64,000 nucleotides of DNA, taken from contig CAADRB010000025.1 in assembly GCA_900708905.1 (NCBI GenBank), positions 2,267,360 through 2,331,359 of the forward strand. The letters are read 5' to 3'. Position numbers and translations under genes: made by a program. The stretch comes from Hymenolepis diminuta. Lineage: Eukaryota; Platyhelminthes; Cestoda; Cyclophyllidea; Hymenolepididae. Below the pieces are notes generated by a model. It was not told where the DNA came from, searched no databases, and saw only the letters and a program-made list of their open reading frames with translations. Of the stretch, positions 39,101-48,100 are shown piece after piece (within the stretch, counting starts at the first letter, position 1; each line of letters opens with the position of its first letter).

Positions 39101-42100
39101 AAGAGCGGAGGATGTCTAGGATATACTCTGTACTCTAGATCCAAAAAGGTTTAAAAAGCTTATTAATTGAGAAGACCGCCAGAAATATAATGAATGACAC
39201 TTTTACATGATTGGCGAAACCAATTTTAGATTTATTTACAAATACCTCGGTGAATTGTTACTTTTCTGTCTTTTTAGTTCAGTATTTGCATAAATGTTGT
39301 TATGTTCTGTGATTTTACAGACTTCCAACACGAAATTTTCATGTTTCAACTGTGGGAAGAGTGATTAAGTTCGCCTTCGATTTATCATTAAATTTCTACG
39401 CCAGTCATACTTAGTGTTATCTTCTCCTGCTTTCTGCTGATTGCAGAATAAAGATATATCACCCGAATAAGTTTACAGGGCGATATAGTAAGCAGATTAT
39501 TTCACTAATAAATACAAGCCTTTCGAGAAAATCCTAAAGTGAAAGAAATTGTTTACGCGATACGAGCTTATGAATTTATTACCTGTGTATTTTCTTCGAC
39601 TAGGATTTATGGTAAAGAGCCTGATTGATGAATCTATCTCTCCACTGCTAAAAGAAGGAGTAACTAACTTCACATATATTTGTAAAAATTTCGCTTTTTC
39701 TAATCTTTATTTTGTCTTTATTTAATTTGGGATGAAATATGATGAAGCCCTTATTATGGCTTTACTTTAATGCGCCTGCTTTTACTTCCCATCGTAAACG
39801 TATCCCGACGATTTGCTTCAGTAAACATTGTACGAATAACAACCAACACTCCTTTCTAATGTGTATTAGAGATTATCAAAACGGAACGATCTCTCTTTCG
39901 GTCCCACGCTGATTTTGTATGATAAGATTAATTTTCGAATGTTAATTGACATTATAAAATCGACTAGGGTACATCTGCATTTCATTACCTATTCATCTCT
40001 TGACAGCAGAGAAAATCAAATTGCTTCTAGCGTTCATTTTTCTTAATTTAACAAAGTTGACAACATAGTGGTGATTGCATTGCAAATCCACCTTTGAAAG
40101 ATCGATAAGAAGCTCACTTAAAAACACGCTTTCTAACACTCATCGGTCGGTCGGTCATTTCCCTCACTGGGTTTGCACCAATGAGCATTGACTCTGTAAC
40201 ATCTGGCTTCGAAGTCAAACACGGTGACCACTGCGTCACCGGCACAGAAATTTAGGTTTGGAAAGGACTAGCCAAGCAATTCTTTTGACTTGTAATCGCA
40301 ATTAGCCTTTCGTATTGTATTGTAAGGAATGACACCAACAGAATTAGCTGATCAAATTTTCTATCCGTACTTTTCATTATCGATTTAAGTAACTGTGTTT
40401 TAGAGCATCTTCATTTACCCAGTTTTTTATTAAATAATTTTAATTTATCATATTTTCTTCTAATATTAGGAGATAAAAATTGCTCTGGAACCCACATGTC
40501 ATCCATTTTTTTATTTTCAATGTTATTTGTGTACAACTCGCAAAATCTACTAATTACAAGTTCTGGCCATTAAAAGAAGGAGTTATGCATTAATTGTAGT
40601 ACTGTATTTAAATATCCTAATCTATTTATTACCTTATATAAACTATTTCATAATTTTCGACTTTTTCTCATTTAATTACGAAGTAGCTTGATTGACTATT
40701 GAAGTATTTCGATTACGTAAATGTAAATGTACTATGAGTAAAAATTAGAACGAATTATACTTTTATTTACACCTCTCAAGTCCATTTAGGAAGGGGATTT
40801 CCGGCACTCATTTTGTTTAGAGTAGTAACATCATGTTGACACCCTTATGAGAAATTCGAATTTTTTACCCTTTTTTATGTGCCAGACTTAACCAGCGTGG
40901 TTAGTCATTCCGCTCACTGAGTGTGTACCGATGGATGTTAAAACCATGACCTCTGATTATGCAGATGAATACATTAACCAACTGCTCCACCGTTGTGCGT
41001 TGCTTGATTCGCAAAATCAAATGGATTGGCGTATATGAAGATATATAATTCGAAATACATTGTGAAGCCTGAACCAATGGAAATACAAAGAATACTAAAT
41101 ACTAAATCAATTATATGGAAGAGGAATGATCAGTCATACATCCCTAATCAGGTGTATTTTGTAACTGAATTATCTTTAATATAATTCTCCGTTGATTATT
41201 ACCTTTGAACTGTTTGTGGAAATCGTAAGTTTTGACTTCAACTGTATGATTATAGTCAATAAATTGTTCCTTATCGATAAATTGTTTGTTCCATTTTGGT
41301 GTATGTATTTGAGGAGTAAACTCAATCTTGCAGTCAAATATGTTGTTGATTTAATTCACTTTAGCACGAGTTCATCAGAACGAATGGGATTTATTTCGTC
41401 TGACGCCTATGTTTAAATATAACGGACTGAGGCAAATCGCTGTTAGTGTCTCGTCATTCGTTTATATTTGATCGAATTTGATTTATGTCGTTGCTTAAAT
41501 ATAATTAAGTAGCATGTTGATGTCATAATGTTTGTGTGTAGAAAAAATGGAAGCTTATGATCTATCCCTTAGAACTACGAAAGAAGTTTATCGGTGGGAG
41601 GAATTCTCAATGTATTTTGTGACAACATTTTTGAACACTTAAGTGCAATGTAGTGTTGCTAGTAGTGCCCGTATGTCAGTGTGCCTATTTTTATCCTTCC
41701 CGCTTCAGCACTCCTCTTCCCAAAGCCCCAAGCTGAAGCGTTGGGCTAGAAAGTGGAGTCTGAAGGAGCTATTCAAGAATCCTTCATCATCCTTCACCCA
41801 GTCTATACGTCGCAGAAAGTCCCAGGTAAGTCACTAGCCAACAAGCTACCCTCCCACCTTCAAGTTCGTGACACACTCTTCCCTCCCCCATCTAACTTGC
41901 AGCACTCTGTCACCACTATATCACTACTCTTGCCTTCACAGCCTTCATTTCGTAAAACACACTCTCATTCATTACAAACCTCGGCACTCATTATTACTGT
42001 TACCTTTTTGTCCTGGGGGTCTCAATTAAGCTATGCTATATATAAATACATATTTAACGTCCTATATGCTAATTATGCCAGTCGAATTAAAGAATATGCA

Positions 42101-45100
42101 GTCTTAGTGTCCTATATTTTAAAGAGGGAGGAGTTCGGTCTGCGGAATGTGGGGTTTGTTCATGAATCTCATGCAACAATGAACTTGAACTTGAGATTTC
42201 TTGATATGCCGAGAAATAGCGATGTTATTAGGAAAATTATTGCCTTTATTACTCTTTTTTGTGATTGATAAGTGTAACTTCCATAGTTAATGATCTTTCT
42301 TTTCAATTATTTTATTTAATTATTTCTTCTTTGCGACTGCCATTCGCCCATAGTTGCCATAAGAGCCTTCCATAGCTTTGAACTTGTTTTTTTTCTCGTT
42401 TTGGGATCTTATTCAGAAAACTTGTGTTTTAACGACTTTTTCCTTTAAGAAAACTTCGAATTTTAATGTTGTAGCGTTCCTTGTTTCTTTTTTTTAACTA
42501 ATGTTCACATGTAATTATGATGACGAAAAGGTAGGAAGAGTCTTGGCTGTGTCTGTCATTCAATGTCGACTCTTTCTGCCGGAGAATTTCCTTTACATCT
42601 GGTTTTACTTGTCACATTTATTGCATTGTCTTTACAAATAACCACGGCCACTACTAACACTGCTATCGTATTAATGCCCTTCTATAGTAATTCTATATAG
42701 TATAGTAATTACTATATAGTGTAGTAGTTCTGTACTAAAACTTAAATGCCTATTAGGCGGTATTCTAGATCTTATTTTGTTTTAATTTGGCCTTAAAAAT
42801 GCGAATGCAGAGGAAAGTTATTTTAATCTCATAGGTATAAATCGATACCACCATACCATTTATTAAACGCACTTAATCTACCTGTCTCTTTTTCTATATT
42901 TTAACAGCTATTTCTATAATCGTCTTTTCTATTACTGGATTGCTAAGTTTTTTCTCCCCTTTTCCTGCTTTTAGAGATTGGATTCTCTAGAATCGCCAAT
43001 GACAGAGGCAGAGATTACACCCACAACCCCAGACATCAAATCCATGCCTTCTGCATCCGAATCTTCCTCTGTTTTCCATCCACTTTCTACACCCGTGGAA
43101 CCTACTCCTGAACCCTTTCAATCGATGCCAGAACGAGGAGAAAATGAAAATCTGGAATGTGGTGGTGGCAGCCTGTGGCCTGAGACGCTGGAGGTAGCCA
43201 AACGACGAATTCAATTGGCTGAGCTGATAACTCAAGGTCGTTATGTGGAGGCGATTCTGCAGTTGAACCATGACTATGCCAATTTGGTTGCCACTATGCC
43301 CTCGATAATTTTTATGCTTAAGTGCCGTTATTTCATTGAACTGGTAAGTGATTGTGTTAGTTTCTCGACAGCTAACTCTTGATTGGCTGATGTCAGAGGA
43401 ATAGTTGTTGTTTTTTGTCCCTTGGGGAGATCCCTTTCCGTTCACTCAACTGTCATATATTATGGGTTTGCTTCATATGGAAATTTCTTATAATTTAAAA
43501 GGCTTAGATGAAAGAACTAAAAGGTCTATGCTATAATTTAGCGACTTCAATCTTCTTTTCAATAATATGGCTGTAGATCTAGCTTCGATTATCTTCCAGT
43601 CGCTTGTACTTCGTGTTGGCCTGTTCTTGAGAGCATGTAATTCTTTTGACTTATTTAGATCTAGTGAGGGATAGCAGTTTCCTATCCAGGGTTTTATTGG
43701 CCTTAGCTTCCAAATGGATTGATTTTAACAAGAAGTTTAGATTTCTTATGATAAATTGTCCTCTTATCTTGTTACAGAAGTAGAGGTGACTTCCATATCT
43801 TCCACATCAGAGATCACATCGCGCATCCAGCGCTTAAGATGACTAATCACCATGTTTGCTCTTAACTCTTATTTGTACAAAATTGGTAAATAAATTTGGC
43901 ACCTTTCTATCATATCCTCTGAGAGCTGGATAAAAGTGACCGGAGATAAGGAATGGCAATGCATGTCAATTAGGAGTCAGGAAAACACAGACAATTATCG
44001 TGTCAGCGATACCTTCAGTCCAATTGATAATGACAGCCCGTATCTTCAGTGTTGGTCTTTAGCACTGTCTGTGCCTCGTCAACTTCGATAAATCAATAGC
44101 AGTATAGAAGAAATACATACCTTCATAATATCTTGCTCAATTTGAAATTCATATTAGTAATAAATCAAATGGTCTTTTCTTTTGCATTTAATCTCACTTA
44201 TTTGAAAATAAGTCAATGGAAACTTGACTATTTCAAAATTCAAGTTTGGTTGGCTTATTTCGAAGTTTATAAATTAATTTTCTCCTTCGGAATTTGCACT
44301 TTTGAAGTATGTTGAAATCCGCCCATCTCTGGCCTCATTTCGGTCCCGTAAATTAACCCTCTAGAATTTGTATTTTTTAACTGACTTCACATTTATATTA
44401 ACTCGTTTTTTTTCATCAACATCTTTTATCGTTCACTATACATGATTATAGGTGTTGACACGTACCTGTGCTTGAGTAGATGTCAAAATTCTGCGAATAC
44501 AATTCGTTTCCCGGCCACTTTTTTCTAGTCCATTGGTTAAAAGTTCACATCAAGGGTACTGTTTAGGAGGGGAAAACAAATCCCTCAATCTTAAGATTAC
44601 TGAGGGGAAGTGAAATTGGAGGATTTCGCTCTTGAAACCGCGGCAGCTACGTAGCTCTAGTCTTTGTCCTTAAGATCTTCATATTTGAAGTCATTTTTGA
44701 GGGCTTTCCTTTCTGCTAGAACTGAGCTTTTATGGGAAAAGTACACCGGAAATCGGTTTTAAGTCTTTTAACTTTTATTAATATCGCATTCCATATTCTT
44801 TTTTGAATTCATCTAAGCTTAGAGGAAGCTTTCCTCAAATTATACCAAACTTTGAAGACTGAGAGGTGGCATCACTTCCTAATCTATTAGTGTTGCAGAA
44901 TCGCTGACTTGTATAAACTAAATTCATAGCATTTAAGGCACAGTTTTCCCATATAGCTTGTGGTTAAACGACTCTACTTTCCCAATATTGAAGAAAAGCG
45001 GTAATTTGATTTACAAATCTTCTCCTCTCATTCTTCTGGGTTTGAGCAATATTAGTGAAAGTATATATTAGTGCCAGCGCAGCTCTCTATTAGGATTCAA

Positions 45101-48100
45101 GATTCTCGTTTGAGTGCATATATGTGCTTGAGAAAATAAAAAAGGTGGTTGAATTTTATCTAGAATCGTGTTAATCTACTTTGTCATTATAAGTTGGCAT
45201 ACGAATAGAATAAGAATTGTAATCCTCTTTGCCATATTGACTGTGCGATTTTGTCTTAGAAGGATAGCTGATTTAGCATAGCTCCATTAATAGTAAATAT
45301 TATTTTCGTCGGCAAAGCGGACAACCTTGTCCAAGTTATAATCATGGGCAAGTAGATAAACACAGAGAACAGTTAAACTAGTTCAGTAGGGATTGATTAC
45401 GGGTATCAAAGATCTGATTTTATTTGAATTACGTAGGCATTTTGTTGTTTTTTATGTTTCAAAGTTCCAATGTCAAAATTTGGATCCTGAGTTCATGATC
45501 ATAATGTCCACAGCTTATACCCCCAATGATTGATCATGCTACATTGATAAATTCTTCTCCTTAGATTGCTAAAACTTATTATAGAGCCATAATAATTAAT
45601 CTTAATGCTCCCGATAATGTAATTTGCCTCGCTTCAGAGAGCGAAGAGCATAGCTTTTTATATCCAAATTTTCAAACAGAGATTTCGGCTTGTTCTACCT
45701 ATCATCTTAGTTGGGTGCATGTAAATATGTTTATGGAGCTGATCGCGCGAGGCCGCGGTTTATGCGTCTGGTTTTGTTAATGGCACACCCTCCCCGTGTC
45801 CCACCACGTCGGCTCAGGACTCCCCACCCTCTTCTCCCCGACATATCAATTGTATCGCTAGAGCCGCCGTCGAGTCTGGCAGCTACACTCCCTTTTATTT
45901 CAACCGACGCAATATCTCACTACAGTCTGGGGCACATAAATACTAGGAGATGCGTGTGTTTAGGGCACTCATTTGATTGTTCATCTTTTTTGATCTTAAA
46001 TGGTGTTCGCATCTGTATGTTTTTTTCTCACAGTTGAGTTATTTGTGCCTATTGGTGTGGTAACAATTTACTTATCCGAAGAAGTCGGGGCCGTTATCTT
46101 CGAAGAACGCCTTAATTAGTAGTAATGTCTAACGGAGCATCAGAGAAACACTATTTGACAGGATCTGGTCGGTCTTTATTATGAAAAACGACATAAACGA
46201 TAAACACACGATAAGAATGTGTGTGGGGGAGGGGGGAGAGTGAGAGATGAGGCGCTTATAAGAAAACAAATTAAAGTTAGTACATAGGGAAGAGATAGGA
46301 GTACTTCAGAGGGAACACACGAATGAGTACACAATATGGAAGATACCGGTTAGGGCTGGCTATCAAAACACCGCATTTATGAGATCAAGATTCCATAGTA
46401 TTACAATGGGCCTTATTTAATTATGTTCTTGCCCATCTCAATAGTCACTATGTCTTATCTCTGTCCCTCGGTTTCACACTTCGGCCTAACGCACATAAAT
46501 TCTACCTCGTCTGTTTACGGACGCTCATTCGACTGTTTGCCTGTTTGGCATTGAAAGTACATGAGGTAAAAGTTGGACCATTTCTTGGTACCTTCTTGAA
46601 AAAATTCAATGACACTGAAACCAGGTTATTCTGTGCCACTGTGTGTCTGGTGGCGTAGCGATAACTATCATACATTCGGCTCGGACGTTATTATAATACA
46701 TCCAATAATGTCATAGTAGCAGCAGTCGGGAAGAATATCGTCTATTTTAATTGCGAAATATAACTCCACTTCCCAAACTTCTAATCTCTGAGATATATGC
46801 GAAAGAATTCTTCTTTAAATTTTCATCAGCACTTTGATCTATCTAATGCTATCTTTTCTGCCTTAAGTTAATAGAGTTATGTTCTCAGATTATCTTTCAC
46901 CAGTTTTTCTAATGAAGGAAGCTATAAATATATGAAACTTTTACTATCTACAAGCCGAAATCCCTGCCACGAAGAAGGAAAAACACAAGTTCTCGTTTTT
47001 ATAGTGGAAACTTATTACAGCTCAGTTCGATTAATGTACAGTGTAGCGTAATTCATAAGAGTTCAAACAAATAATTTAAGGGTTAGTCAAAATGTAAATA
47101 ATAATAGACAACAAGCACAAAATAAAGCATTAATTTCGTGGAGGAAAAATATTCAAAATTATTCATAATTATATTTTTCACCCTGACAGAGATATACTTG
47201 AAATATAGGCGCTTTTCCCTGCATTACAAATTGGGGTTTTTCTCTAACTTTCTTGTTTCTTATTTTCTCACGTGTGTATTTAAAGTTCTTAAAATACCAC
47301 AAACGGATATTTTTCGGAAGAAAGCCTCGAAGAACTGGTATTCTTTATTATTCTGGTTATTATTTAACTGGTATATCCTGTCTTCTTGATTAGGAATAAC
47401 CAGTGTGTATGGCCATCCACTTCGAATGATAAGCATCTGTCTGGCTAAGTAGATGCACTTGTTGACCACTCAAAACTCAAATGCCACTACCTATCCTGAC
47501 AAGTTTATGCCGATACAGTTAGTTATGCTAATGTGCACTAATAAATATGAATTCATGCGTTCCGGTGTGATAAGCACATTACCGCTACGCCATTAGAGTA
47601 CACTATATCTTCGTTGCACACATCTTACCAGTAGATATAAGTACGCAAGGTAGTAAGCATAGGCTTGCTTGGTAGCAAATGAAGGAATTTCATTACGCAG
47701 TAACCATTGGTTTGCAAAATTTTTGCATTTACTTGGAAGTGCAAGTTCCTGCTCTTACCTAAACGTTCATTTTTGGTGGAAAAAAGATGATACATGTATG
47801 AACTCACCGCTTTCTTATTTAACGCCTACTTATAATTATTAAGTAGTGCCTCATTTTTCTTTTTTAGCTCTTCGGTAATCTCCGACCGCCTGAATCTGAA
47901 AACGGTTTCTCCACACTGTCTAACTTTGCCACTCCTGCCAGAATTAATTCTGCTTCACCCAAAACAGATTGCAAAAAGAACGGAAAATCACTAGGAACTC
48001 AAAAACGCCCCTTGATTTGCTCGCCCCCCGACGGATCGTTTTCTGGAATTGGTTCAATCAGACAGACACCTGCAATTCGCAGAAAATGTGAGAACACTAA

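Noticed and set aside
42680..42735. AT-rich imperfect palindrome (ctatagtaattc ... tagtaattacta) as a regulatory hairpin
   Set aside because: Low-complexity TA-rich repeats commonly give such palindromes; nothing around it suggests a function.
42987..43445. 152-codon minus-strand frame
   Set aside because: It is the shadow of the plus-strand CTLH exon, which has clear domain homology.
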